Shown here one piece after another: positions 24,701 to 31,341 of a DNA stretch of 36,938 bases; within the stretch, counting starts at the first letter, position 1, and each line of letters opens with the position of its first letter. A model generated the notes under the pieces. It did no database searches and had not been told where the DNA came from. It worked only from the letters and a program-made list of their open reading frames with translations. The position numbers and the translations under genes are program-made. Origin of the DNA: a virus; IMG/VR virus record IMGVR_UViG_3300020200_000073, positions 1-36,938 of that record. One strand, given 5' to 3'.

Positions 24701-25966
24701 ATGTCCACCCCATCGCTCTTAAACATCCCTTACCTCTACAAGGCAGGGACGCTATACTCCCAAATCCCCGAAAGCGGTGCAGGTGATTTCACCGTACAAC
24801 GCACCACTTCGCCTGCGGGTTTTACGAATCGCTCTACGAGGATTAACAAGGATGGGTTGATTGAACTTGTGAACGACAACATCCCTCGCCTTGACTATCC
24901 GTTGGGGGGAGCGGTGAATGGTTGTCCTGCGTTGCTTGTAGAGCCGAGTGCGCAGAATTTAACCCTTAATAGCGAAGTCATATCGGGTACTCCCACGGGA
25001 GCGTCTATTGACGCAAATGTAGCCGTATCTCCCGATGGCGCAACAACTGCCGATAAACTCAAAGAAGATTCAAGTTTAGGCAACCACAATCTTGCAGGCA
25101 TAGTTGGAGGCTCTCTTGGCGGAACCGTTGATTCAAGTGCTTATAGGATAAGCATTTTTGCAAAGGCAGATGGGAGAAATCAGTTTACATTTTTTGATAA
25201 TAACCAAACAGGAGCTGGCGCTGGTTTTTCCACTTTTAATTTATCAAATGGAACTGCCACAGGAACGGGTGTTATTCAAAATTACGGCAACGGATGGTAT
25301 CGTTGCGTAATTAGTTGCGCAAAAACATCTACAACAAGCGCAAACGCTCTTATTCGTTTATTGGACGCGGGAGGAAATCAATCCTATCAAGGGAATGGAA
25401 CGAGCGGTATCTTATTTTGGGGAAAACAACTTGAAACAGGCTCGGTCGCAACCTCCTACATCCCCACCACCACCGCAGCAGTCACGCGGAGTGAGGAAAT
25501 AGTCCAAAGACAAAGCGTTCCATTTTTAATCGGACAAACCGAAGGCACATTCTATTTTGAGGGCGAAGCGGATTTTGCGGGTTCTGATTTGCCTATGATA
25601 AATCGCAGCAGCCAAAACTCGGTTTTATTTACAAAAAATTCAACAAACCGACTCATTGGTTATGTGTATTATGGGGGTACTTTTTTTACATTTACAACCA
25701 CAAACCCAATAACGGGGCCATTTAAGGCTGCCATTGCTTACAAGACAGGTAATACTGCGTTTTATGTTAATGGAAGTCAAGTTGGCACAACAAATACAAC
25801 GAGTTGGGCTTTTACAGCACCATTGACCGAGGTCGTTGCTCGTAGTAGCTTTTGGATAGGTGGACTAAAACCATACAAAGTTCGCGCTCTTGGAGTTTAC
25901 CCCAACCGCATCCCCAACACGGCAGCACCCGGAGTTCTCTCCCTCGCCACCCTCACCGCACCATAA
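24701..25966 (+). CDS. Tail-fibre-like protein, copy B
   Basis: This 421-aa paralog of the preceding protein has the same N-terminal frame (TLYSQIPESGAGDFTVQR, GLIELVNDNIPRLDY, CPALLVEPSAQN) and the same QLETGSVATSYIPTTTAAVT and IGQTEGTFYFE blocks (about 248-287). The centre contains a carbohydrate-binding-module-like segment (YRISIFAKADGRNQFTFFD, then NYGNGWYRCVISCAKT) that occurs in many phage appendage proteins. The last ~130 residues look like a second jelly-roll. Both copies may be made, forming mixed or alternative fibres. Two base pairs separate the genes. Confidence 0.7.
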   Translation: MSTPSLLNIPYLYKAGTLYSQIPESGAGDFTVQRTTSPAGFTNRSTRINKDGLIELVNDNIPRLDYPLGGAVNGCPALLVEPSAQNLTLNSEVISGTPTGASIDANVAVSPDGATTADKLKEDSSLGNHNLAGIVGGSLGGTVDSSAYRISIFAKADGRNQFTFFDNNQTGAGAGFSTFNLSNGTATGTGVIQNYGNGWYRCVISCAKTSTTSANALIRLLDAGGNQSYQGNGTSGILFWGKQLETGSVATSYIPTTTAAVTRSEEIVQRQSVPFLIGQTEGTFYFEGEADFAGSDLPMINRSSQNSVLFTKNSTNRLIGYVYYGGTFFTFTTTNPITGPFKAAIAYKTGNTAFYVNGSQVGTTNTTSWAFTAPLTEVVARSSFWIGGLKPYKVRALGVYPNRIPNTAAPGVLSLATLTAP

Positions 25967-25981
25967 TCCACCAACCTTTAT

Positions 25982-25989
25982 TAAATTTG
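25982..25989 (+). promoter_or_regulatory. TAAATTTG promoter element before the lysis region
   Basis: TAAATTTG matches TAnnTTTG and ends 7 nt before the ATG at 25997. It could drive the small paralog, holin and endolysin genes. A leaderless or very short leader is predicted. No -33 element is seen. Confidence 0.45.
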
Positions 25990-25996
25990 TCGCACT

Positions 25997-26251
25997 ATGG
26001 CACTCGCAACACTCACAGCACGAACCTTCGGGGCAACCCAACTAACCTTGACCTATTCCGATGGCAGGGTGTATTACCTCAATTACAGGGATATTAACGC
26101 CACCGAATTGGATGGCACATCGGGCATTACAAAGGTTCGTATCTACCTCTCAGGAGGTTTGGACGAGTCTATGTTCGTTTCAGGGCCAGACCTCGTAGCT
26201 ATCGGCACGACTGCGCCCGCATTCCTTTCAACTCTCAATTCCTACTTGTAA
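25997..26251 (+). CDS. Fibre-region protein, short paralog
   Basis: This 84-aa protein aligns end to end with the first 84 residues of the protein at 22891. Shared features are the start MAL..LTA.TFG and the ending DLVAIG..APAFLS.LNSYL; I count roughly a third of positions identical. It is either a shortened duplicate or the ancestral single-domain form. It lies right after the second fibre-like gene, mirroring its paralog before the first. Its stop overlaps the holin start (TAATG). Confidence 0.7.
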   Translation: MALATLTARTFGATQLTLTYSDGRVYYLNYRDINATELDGTSGITKVRIYLSGGLDESMFVSGPDLVAIGTTAPAFLSTLNSYL

Positions 26252-26550
26252 TGTCTATCAAGCAGATAATGATGGAACTCGGCATTAATGTCGGGATGTC
26301 AATCGGTGGATTCTTCGGAAGCCTCCTCCTCGTTGGAAAACAAACAGGTGCGTCTATCCGTACCCAACTCTTCTCCATCCTCGCAGGAACATTGTCTGCT
26401 AATTACGTTACTCCGTTGGCGGTGAATTTCCTTGGCGTAGAACTTGAATCAGCCAAGTTTGCAATGGCTTTTATCGTTGGGTTTAGCGGTCTAAGGCTCG
26501 TGGAAACGATAAGCGACCGCCTCCATAAGAAGGTGGACGATGAATCTTGA
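26251..26550 (+). CDS. Putative holin
   Basis: This 99-aa protein has two or three hydrophobic segments (about 12-30, 42-60 and 66-82), a charged C-terminus (SDRLHKKVDDES), and overlaps the endolysin gene by 11 bp. Small multi-span membrane proteins next to an endolysin are usually holins, which open the inner membrane to release the lysin at a set time. The glycines in the first segment (GINVGMSIGGFFGSLLL) would suit helix packing in an oligomer. The sequence is not diagnostic, and the call rests on topology and context. Confidence 0.65.
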   Translation: MSIKQIMMELGINVGMSIGGFFGSLLLVGKQTGASIRTQLFSILAGTLSANYVTPLAVNFLGVELESAKFAMAFIVGFSGLRLVETISDRLHKKVDDES

Positions 26551-27139
26551 AGCGTTATTCCCTGCCATTCCAAGGCACGTCCTTGATGACCTCCCTGACA
26601 CGATAGGGAAGTTCAGCATTAACACCCCCCTTCGCCTCGCTCATTTCCTCGCTCAATGCGCCCACGAATCGGGCGATTTTGTGTTTACAAGGGAGAACCT
26701 TAATTACTCCGCCTCAAGGCTTGAGCAAATCTTTCCAAAGCATTTCAACAAGCACAACTCCAAGCTCTACGCAAGAAACCAAGAAGCCATTGCCAACAAG
26801 GTCTATGGCAATCGGATGGGCAATACCGAGGTTACGGATGGATGGAAGTTTAGGGGCAGGGGATATATTCAGTTGACCGGGAAGGCGAACTACGCAGAAC
26901 TTGACAAGCACGTTGAGGAGAACTTGATTGAAAACCCAGAACTCGTTGCCTCTCAATACGCCCTGCTGAGTGCAGGATTTTATTGGAATAGCAGAAAGAT
27001 TAACGCAGTCGCAGACAAGGGCGCAGACAAGGAAACCGTAAGGCTTGTAACGCTGAAAATCAACGGAGGAACGCACGGTTTGGAGGACAGGGAAAAGCGA
27101 TTCTTTAATCTTTTCAAAATCTTAAATACCAAACCATAA
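26540..27139 (+). CDS. Endolysin, glycoside hydrolase family 19
   Basis: This 199-aa enzyme has the GH19 (chitinase/lysozyme-like) catalytic domain over its whole length. AHFLAQCAHESGDF (34-47) carries the likely general acid Glu43. NLNYSA (54-59) and FRGRGYIQLTGKANY (104-118) are hallmark blocks, and VYGNRMGN (88-95) is typical of phage members. It should cleave the peptidoglycan sugar backbone at the end of infection. There is no signal peptide, so it depends on the overlapping upstream holin. No separate cell-wall-binding domain is present, as expected for phages of Gram-negative hosts. Confidence 0.93.
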   Translation: MNLEALFPAIPRHVLDDLPDTIGKFSINTPLRLAHFLAQCAHESGDFVFTRENLNYSASRLEQIFPKHFNKHNSKLYARNQEAIANKVYGNRMGNTEVTDGWKFRGRGYIQLTGKANYAELDKHVEENLIENPELVASQYALLSAGFYWNSRKINAVADKGADKETVRLVTLKINGGTHGLEDREKRFFNLFKILNTKP

Positions 27140-27141
27140 TC

Positions 27142-27149
27142 TATCTTTG
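27142..27149 (+). promoter_or_regulatory. TATCTTTG promoter element
   Basis: TATCTTTG (TAnnTTTG consensus) begins 2 nt after the endolysin stop and ends 18 nt before the small basic gene at 27168, giving a possible separate transcript for the last three + strand genes. Confidence 0.45.
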
Positions 27150-27167
27150 AATCATTAAATCACCACT

Positions 27168-27329
27168 ATGCCACTCACTAAAGCCAAAGGTTATGGGAAA
27201 AAAGCAATGTCCACAGCCGTCTCCAAAAACGTCTCCGAACTCACCAAAGCGAACAAAGCCAAGCCAAAAGGTAAAAAGCGGTCCAAAAAGCAAATTGCCG
27301 CTATTGCCTATTCTGCTGCAAAGTCATAA
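27168..27329 (+). CDS. Small basic protein (DUF6496-like)
   Basis: This 53-aa, Lys-rich protein begins MPLTKAKGYGKKAMSTAVSK and ends KQIAAIAYSAAKS. The pattern of basic residues, then K-x-x-x-Q/K-x-x-A-I-A-Y/L-S at the C-terminus, matches small proteins I recall as DUF6496-like from many phage and bacterial genomes. Their function is unknown; nucleic-acid binding is plausible given the charge. A promoter element lies 18 nt upstream. Its stop is 12 bp before the next start. Confidence 0.7.
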   Translation: MPLTKAKGYGKKAMSTAVSKNVSELTKANKAKPKGKKRSKKQIAAIAYSAAKS

Positions 27330-27341
27330 CCACTCCTGCTG

Positions 27342-27575
27342 ATGTCACCGAAAATCAATCTTTCCATTGAAATCTCCCAGAGCTTACACAAGGCTTTGGA
27401 GGAAATGAGCAAAGAATCGGGAAAGACGATTGACACACTTGTTGAAGAGGCTATCACCGACCTTGCGGACTTGTTTGAAGAATACACCGACATTGATCTT
27501 GAAGCCTACCTCACCGAAGAAATCAAAGAGGACGATGAAGTAACAAGGGTGTTCCCCGAAGATGATGGCTGCTAA
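27342..27575 (+). CDS. Small RHH-like acidic protein
   Basis: This 77-aa protein has an N-terminal segment with the strand-helix-helix look of ribbon-helix-helix DNA-binding proteins (INLSIEISQSLHKALEEMSK then TIDTLVEEAITDL). The second half is strongly acidic (LTEEIKEDDE). It might be a small regulator or an antitoxin-like protein, but no partner gene is adjacent. The fold is inferred from the pattern only. It overlaps the next gene by 14 bp. Confidence 0.55.
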   Translation: MSPKINLSIEISQSLHKALEEMSKESGKTIDTLVEEAITDLADLFEEYTDIDLEAYLTEEIKEDDEVTRVFPEDDGC

Positions 27576-28095
27576 TAAAAGCGGATACACGCCTTACGGA
27601 GGCATATCTCTTATCATAATTCTTATTGTGATAGGCGTTGCCTATCTCATTTACCTCATAAAAGACAAGCCCGCCCAGGTCATTGAGTCAAGGGACAAAA
27701 CCATTGATTCTTTGGCCTACGAAATAAGCCATTTAGAGCCTCTTAGAGACACGATAGTTCAAGAGGTGATACGCACTCAGGTAAAATGGAAAGAAAGGCT
27801 TGTAGAGGTTTACACAAAGCCCGAAACAATCCTTGTTCCTTCCTATATCCCTGTTCGGTTGGATTCGTGTTTGGAAATGGGAATGATGCTAAATGCCCAA
27901 ATCTCTATAACGGATTCGTTGCTGCTCGTGTACCGAGTGAAAGACACGGCTATGGTTAGGGCCATTGCCACCAAGGATTCGCTTGTATTGGTCGCACAGG
28001 GGGAGAAAGTGAGAGCAGAGCGTTTAGAGCGCGTCTATAAATTCGCAACCGTTGCAGGAATTGCATTGCTTGGTGGATTAATTATTGGTAAATAA
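27562..28095 (+). CDS. Membrane coiled-coil protein, possible spanin
   Basis: This 177-aa protein has an N-terminal membrane segment (residues about 14-33: GGISLIIILIVIGVAYLIYL), a long charged, coiled-coil-like middle (about 40-160) and a short hydrophobic C-terminus (FATVAGIALLGGLIIGK). At the end of the lysis region such a design suggests a spanin, which fuses inner and outer membrane after endolysin action. Most two-part spanins lack the second hydrophobic end, and single-chain u-spanins have a lipoprotein signal, which is absent here. Its class is therefore unclear. ATG codons at 27562 and 27565 both work. Confidence 0.55.
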   Translation: MMAANKSGYTPYGGISLIIILIVIGVAYLIYLIKDKPAQVIESRDKTIDSLAYEISHLEPLRDTIVQEVIRTQVKWKERLVEVYTKPETILVPSYIPVRLDSCLEMGMMLNAQISITDSLLLVYRVKDTAMVRAIATKDSLVLVAQGEKVRAERLERVYKFATVAGIALLGGLIIGK

Positions 28096-28099
28096 ACCC

Positions 28100-28107
28100 T
28101 ATCTTTG
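28100..28107 (+). promoter_or_regulatory. Orphan TATCTTTG promoter element
   Basis: TATCTTTG (TAnnTTTG) lies in the gap between the convergent gene blocks, with no gene behind it on this strand; only hairpins and a terminator follow. It is the possible promoter of a short RNA. Confidence 0.35.
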
Positions 28108-28112
28108 ATGTG

Positions 28113-28183
28113 CCGTTAAGGGGTTAGCGGTTGTGTTTCATTGGTTAAGCCCACGAGTAGGTCGCTCCGAAAGTGGGCTTTTT
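28113..28183 (+). ncRNA. Candidate small RNA between the convergent blocks
   Basis: Downstream of the orphan promoter element lies a hairpin CCGTTAA-GGGG-TTAGCGG (28113-28130, one G-U pair), a single-stranded linker, and then the terminator hairpin. The predicted transcript is about 70 nt and has no meaningful ORF. Promoter, fold and terminator in order suggest a small RNA, but all were judged by eye, and the promoter match alone is weak evidence. Confidence 0.35.
28147..28183 (+). terminator. Rho-independent terminator for the + strand block
   Basis: AAGCCCAC (28147-28154) pairs with GTGGGCTT (28173-28180) and TTT follows. The 18-nt loop may itself pair GAG with CTC. It ends the + strand transcripts before the convergent - strand genes. 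On the opposite strand the hairpin lacks a good T-run. Confidence 0.8.
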
Positions 28184-28225
28184 CATATCACCCCTGCAAG
28201 GACAAAGCTGACCACATTGATACCA

Positions 28226-29110
28226 TTAATACATCTGCGTACAATGCGAGAAATCGGCCACAATCTCGCGTATATCGCTTCCATGTTCGTTGCATCTTCT
28301 GCCGAGTTTGAGCTTCATCCAATAACCGCCTAATGGCTTTGGTGGCCTTCCCTTTTCAACGTGGAAGCCCCCGATACCTCCGTCCCATTCTTCTTTGTAG
28401 GTCGCAGTTCGCAGTTGGTGGATGTCCTTCTGCGTGATGGTCTTTGTGATGCGGTCATAGCGATGCACCCGGTTGATGTGGTGGTACAGTTCGTGAACGT
28501 GACCCATCCAAGTACAATCGTATCCCTCCATCGCCATCATAAGCCTTGAGTCTTGAAGGACTCCCTTGGTAACCACCCCACCCCCTCCAAAACCATGCGC
28601 GTAATGTGTTACGAAGGACAATGAGCCTCTTGCCTTTCCCGACCCCCAACCGATGCGAAACTCAATAACGCCCGTGTATCCACCGACTTGAACGTGCGAG
28701 CCGCATTCCCTGTTGATGACCGAACTGAATCGTTGCAGAAGGTCAATCTCGTTGAACTTGATGATGCTCGTTTCGTGATTGCCATACCCCACCAAAAGAA
28801 TGTTCTTTGCGTAGGGAGCAAACCATTCCACCGAGGTGTCAACGATGGAGTCAAAGTAGTACGGAGTGTTGTGCTCAGGGCGTACATCCCCCTTATTCCT
28901 GCGACCATCGGCACGGCCATTCATAACACAGTAGAAGTCTCCGTTGATGATAATTCCTGCATTTCTGCGCAGGGCTTCATCCAGATGGTTCTTGAGGAGT
29001 TCCCTATCGCAATGCGGATTATCCCAATGCAAGTCCGATATGAGCAAGAACTCGGTCTCGGATTCGCAGTCAATGACATGGACATTCTTGGAGATTCGGT
29101 CTGCTCTCAT
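28226..29110 (-). CDS. Calcineurin-like metallophosphoesterase
   Basis: This 294-aa enzyme has all the core motifs of the two-metal phosphoesterase fold: SDLHWDN (25-31), INGDF (55-59), YGNHET (109-114), VTHYAHG (167-173) and MGHVHEL (202-208). Members act as nucleases, phosphatases or cyclic-nucleotide phosphodiesterases. The closest known role in phages is unclear, so I do not assign a substrate. The insert between motifs (about 62-90, NGRADGRRNKGDVRPEHNTP) is Arg-rich and could contact nucleic acid. It is the last gene of the - strand block, 16 bp after the preceding gene. Confidence 0.85.
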   Translation of the reverse strand: MRADRISKNVHVIDCESETEFLLISDLHWDNPHCDRELLKNHLDEALRRNAGIIINGDFYCVMNGRADGRRNKGDVRPEHNTPYYFDSIVDTSVEWFAPYAKNILLVGYGNHETSIIKFNEIDLLQRFSSVINRECGSHVQVGGYTGVIEFRIGWGSGKARGSLSFVTHYAHGFGGGGVVTKGVLQDSRLMMAMEGYDCTWMGHVHELYHHINRVHRYDRITKTITQKDIHQLRTATYKEEWDGGIGGFHVEKGRPPKPLGGYWMKLKLGRRCNEHGSDIREIVADFSHCTQMY

Positions 29111-29126
29111 GATTGTTTTTTAAGGG

Positions 29127-29342
29127 TTAAGTGAGAAGTGGATCATTGTAAAGATCATCTATTTCAATCTTGAAATCGGCCAAGGTTTCTTCCACCCTCT
29201 CCTGCATATCGGGGGCATCGTGGAAGGCGTGGTTTCGTAACTCTGCGAGTGCTAAGTACATAGAAGGAGCAAGAATGGCCTTCTTATAGTTCACCATATC
29301 CTCCTCATTCTCTGTATCAAACTCAATCGTTATCTTTGCCAT
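29127..29342 (-). CDS. Small acidic hypothetical protein
   Basis: This 71-aa protein (MAKITIEFDTENEEDMVNYK..., then SMYLALAELRNHAF) resembles a small family I recall from Bacteroidetes phages: a beta strand, then a helix with a conserved ALAL/WALAV-type core. The function is unknown. It overlaps the ParB-like gene by 20 bp. A TATCTTTG on this strand (29389-29396) lies 46 nt upstream inside that gene, possibly by chance. Confidence 0.65.
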   Translation of the reverse strand: MAKITIEFDTENEEDMVNYKKAILAPSMYLALAELRNHAFHDAPDMQERVEETLADFKIEIDDLYNDPLLT

Positions 29343-29913
29343 TGTGATGCTTTAGGAGGTAAACTACCGCTTCTTCAAATGTTTCGCCCAAAGATAACAA
29401 CGCATCCCTCACATATAGGAACTCTTTTTTGTTAAATCTTAGGATAATCTTTTGAGCCTTAGCGTTATCCTTCCTTTCTTCCTCTTCTTCAAGCTCTTTT
29501 TCAATCTCTTCGGGCAACTGCCAGACCTCAATACCGCAATCGGTAAGGAGTTGAGCATCCCATTCGTTGGCGAGGGCATCGTAATCGTACTCCCCAAAAG
29601 ACGAGTTGTCTTTGAGGGCAATCGCTTTGAGTTTAGCGATGGGCGTGTCAATGTCAAGGACTTTGCAGGGAGCCTCCGAATAGCCAAGTTCTTTCATCGC
29701 CCTGAACCGCATATTACCACCTATGACCACGAAGGTGTCTCCGTGTGGATACACGATTAACTCACGCAGGTTAAGCATCTCAGGGTCATCCTGAATGCTT
29801 TTAACGAGGGATGCGAACCTATCGTCCTTGATGAGGCGTGGGTTCTTTGGCAAGCCTTCAATCTGCCCTCCGTTGATACGCAGTTGATATAGCTTGAGTT
29901 TTTGTGCGTTCAT
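29323..29913 (-). CDS. ParB-like nuclease domain protein
   Basis: This 196-aa protein has the ParB/sulfiredoxin N-terminal fold: LPKNPRLIKDDRFASLVKSI (21-40), ELIVYPHGDTFVVIGGNMRF (51-70) with the phosphate-binding GGNMRFRAM, and IDTPIAKLKAIALKDN. The C-terminal half is acidic and coiled (EEIEKELEEEEERKD) and ends in a small helical part. Known members act as CTPases, kinases or DNA-binding modules, and phages often carry them near methyltransferase genes. No partition system is visible, so plasmid-style segregation is unlikely. It follows the next upstream gene without a gap. Confidence 0.8.
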   Translation of the reverse strand: MNAQKLKLYQLRINGGQIEGLPKNPRLIKDDRFASLVKSIQDDPEMLNLRELIVYPHGDTFVVIGGNMRFRAMKELGYSEAPCKVLDIDTPIAKLKAIALKDNSSFGEYDYDALANEWDAQLLTDCGIEVWQLPEEIEKELEEEEERKDNAKAQKIILRFNKKEFLYVRDALLSLGETFEEAVVYLLKHHNGKDND

Positions 29914-30183
29914 CTATGGAAGGTCTATCTCCCCGAAGAACGGCCTTTTGTCCGTGCTTTTCGCTCCCTTGCAAGACCACAATGCCCTTGCAAACCAATT
30001 CGGTGAGTGCGTTTCCGACTTGATACCGTTGGAGCGAGAGCAGTAGTTGTCTCCCTTCGGAGTGCCTGGGGATATCGTATATCCTGATGCACCGAACTGA
30101 ACAGTCTTGCCATCTTTGGTGGCGGTGTATTTCTTTCCTTTTGCGGATGACTTGGTGATCATCCAACCCCTGAACTCTGGCAT
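29914..30183 (-). CDS. Conserved small phage protein
   Basis: This 89-aa basic protein has the layout K-x-Y-x-A, then DGKTVQFGASGYTI (24-37), GDNYCSRSNGI (44-54) and NWFARALWSCKGAKS (61-75). The order 'FG..GY - R/C-S block - W-x-C' resembles a family of small phage proteins with Arg/Cys/Trp motifs of unknown role. No zinc-ligand set is complete, with only two Cys residues. It sits between the jelly-roll-like gene upstream and the ParB-like gene downstream. Confidence 0.65.
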   Translation of the reverse strand: MPEFRGWMITKSSAKGKKYTATKDGKTVQFGASGYTISPGTPKGDNYCSRSNGIKSETHSPNWFARALWSCKGAKSTDKRPFFGEIDLP

Positions 30184-30188
30184 AGCGT

Positions 30189-30665
30189 TTATTTTAAGCG
30201 AATGATGGTCATATCGTGTGGAGCGGGAGGAATGCCTCCGAAGTATGCAGGGAGCGTGTAGGTAAGCAAAGGAATGCGAACCTTGAAGGTGGTGGACTGC
30301 GTGTTAATCCATACCGAAGCGTTGTTGCCTTGGTTGGAAATCAAACACACAACCTTCTGCCCCACCTGAACCGAGGACAAATACCGAATCTCCCTGCGTC
30401 CGTTGATGTACGCAGTTGCGTACATTTTAATGTACTGCCCTTCTTCGTGAGGCATCCACCCTATGCGTACCGAATTACGCTTGTGGTAGGGAAAGCCTGA
30501 TATGCCCCACAGTTTGTTTATGCCATAACCTTCCATACCTGTGTTCTTGTAAAGGCAGGATTCGGTGAATCTGTACTCTCTCTGCCAGACAGTTCCCACG
30601 GTGGGAAGCATCGGATCATTCTCGGCCCAATTCTCGCCTTGCTTGATAATGATTTTCTTGTTCAT
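30189..30665 (-). CDS. Jelly-roll-like hypothetical protein
   Basis: This 158-aa, beta-rich and aromatic protein has a typical ending (LPAYFGGIPPAPHDMTIIRL) and core (ESCLYKNTGMEGYGINKLWG, SVRIGWMPHEEGQYIKMYAT). I recall a family of similar length in Flavobacterium-type phages with the closing Y-F-G-G-x-x-x-A-P-H-D-x-x-I. A beta-sandwich fold is likely, with carbohydrate or cell-surface binding as one option. It has its own promoter element 4 nt before the ATG, so it can be expressed separately from the replication operon, an arrangement otherwise seen here before terminase and connector genes. Confidence 0.65.
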   Translation of the reverse strand: MNKKIIIKQGENWAENDPMLPTVGTVWQREYRFTESCLYKNTGMEGYGINKLWGISGFPYHKRNSVRIGWMPHEEGQYIKMYATAYINGRREIRYLSSVQVGQKVVCLISNQGNNASVWINTQSTTFKVRIPLLTYTLPAYFGGIPPAPHDMTIIRLK

Positions 30666-30669
30666 AGAG

Positions 30670-30677
30670 CAAAGTTA
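30670..30677 (-). promoter_or_regulatory. TAACTTTG promoter element 4 nt before an ATG (- strand)
   Basis: On the - strand the sequence reads TAACTTTGCTCTATGA, with the element at 30677-30670 and the ATG at 30665. It is almost identical to the + strand module at 20216-20231. Transcription from it would start at about the ATG. Confidence 0.6.
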
Positions 30678-30682
30678 CTTAT

Positions 30683-31096
30683 TTATGGATAGAGATACGA
30701 GTCAATAATGACCTTCGCAGTTTCAAAGGTATTGCAATGCGCGGCAAGGTAGCCTTTGGATAGTAAGCGGTTAATCATCTCCCATTGCTCAGCATAGTGT
30801 TCGGTTGCAGGGGTGATGCCGTCTTTCTTGAAGAACGACACATTAGGTCGCTTGAGTTCAATGAACAATCCGTGATAACCGTGCCTCGGCTCAAAGATGA
30901 GCAGGTCGGGGATGGCTCGTGACGAGCGAAGCTTGGCGGTCTTAACGGCAAGCCCCATTGGTAGGCGTATGCCCGACAAATCGGAAGTGAATATCAGGTC
31001 CGGGTATTGGATTCGGATATATTGGCAGATGTCCTTTTGGAGGTCGTATTCGTATTGTGCGGGGACCTTTGGGTTTTGACATTTCTTTATAGGCAT
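30683..31096 (-). CDS. VRR-NUC domain nuclease
   Basis: This 137-aa protein is a stand-alone VRR-NUC domain of the PD-(D/E)xK superfamily: an N-terminal E-x-x-L-Q helix (YEYDLQKDICQYIR), the catalytic stretch RAIPDLLIFEPR (80-91) with the active Asp, and GLFIELKRP (96-104) with the E-x-K pair, followed by EQWEMINRLLSKGY. Phage members are thought to act as structure-specific (Holliday-junction-like) nucleases in replication or recombination. The place in the replication block fits. The gene lies 35 bp downstream of a small membrane protein gene. Confidence 0.88.
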   Translation of the reverse strand: MPIKKCQNPKVPAQYEYDLQKDICQYIRIQYPDLIFTSDLSGIRLPMGLAVKTAKLRSSRAIPDLLIFEPRHGYHGLFIELKRPNVSFFKKDGITPATEHYAEQWEMINRLLSKGYLAAHCNTFETAKVIIDSYLYP

Positions 31097-31131
31097 TTTA
31101 CATCGTCTTACTGTTCGGTTTTTCCGAAACG

Positions 31132-31341
31132 TTAGTAATCATCGCTTCGGGGATTGGTTAAGTGTTTTGGCTTGATGAAGAACGTGGTGAGCAGGATGAC
31201 GATGAACATAACAAGAATCAACGCCATCGTAATCCATAACGGAGCGAAGCACCAACCCCACGATATAATCGCAGGGCTGATGAGCTTCACTATGCACAAC
31301 AATCCGCTAAGAATCGTTGGCCATTTGAGTAGATCCACCAT
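31132..31341 (-). CDS. Small two-span membrane protein
   Basis: This 69-aa protein has two hydrophobic helices (about 9-28 and 33-57) separated by a Trp/Gly turn (SWGWCFAPLW), with a basic tail (IKPKHLTNPRSDDY). Its start overlaps the stop of the SSB-tail gene (TAATG), so it belongs to the replication operon. No function is recognised. Possibilities include a superinfection or membrane-anchor protein, but nothing in the sequence favours one. Confidence 0.6.
   Translation of the reverse strand: MVDLLKWPTILSGLLCIVKLISPAIISWGWCFAPLWITMALILVMFIVILLTTFFIKPKHLTNPRSDDY

Noticed and set aside
23412-25966. Diversity-generating retroelement acting on the fibre genes
   Set aside because: There is no reverse transcriptase gene and no template/variable repeat pair with adenine-biased differences. 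The divergence is domain-wide.
28111-28185. tRNA-like look of the convergent intergenic region
   Set aside because: No acceptor stem, anticodon arm or T-arm consensus can be assembled. It is a hairpin plus a rho-independent terminator.
29389-29396. Internal - strand TATCTTTG inside the ParB-like gene
   Set aside because: An 8-mer with six fixed bases is expected by chance roughly nine times per strand in this window. It has no special spacing to a start codon.
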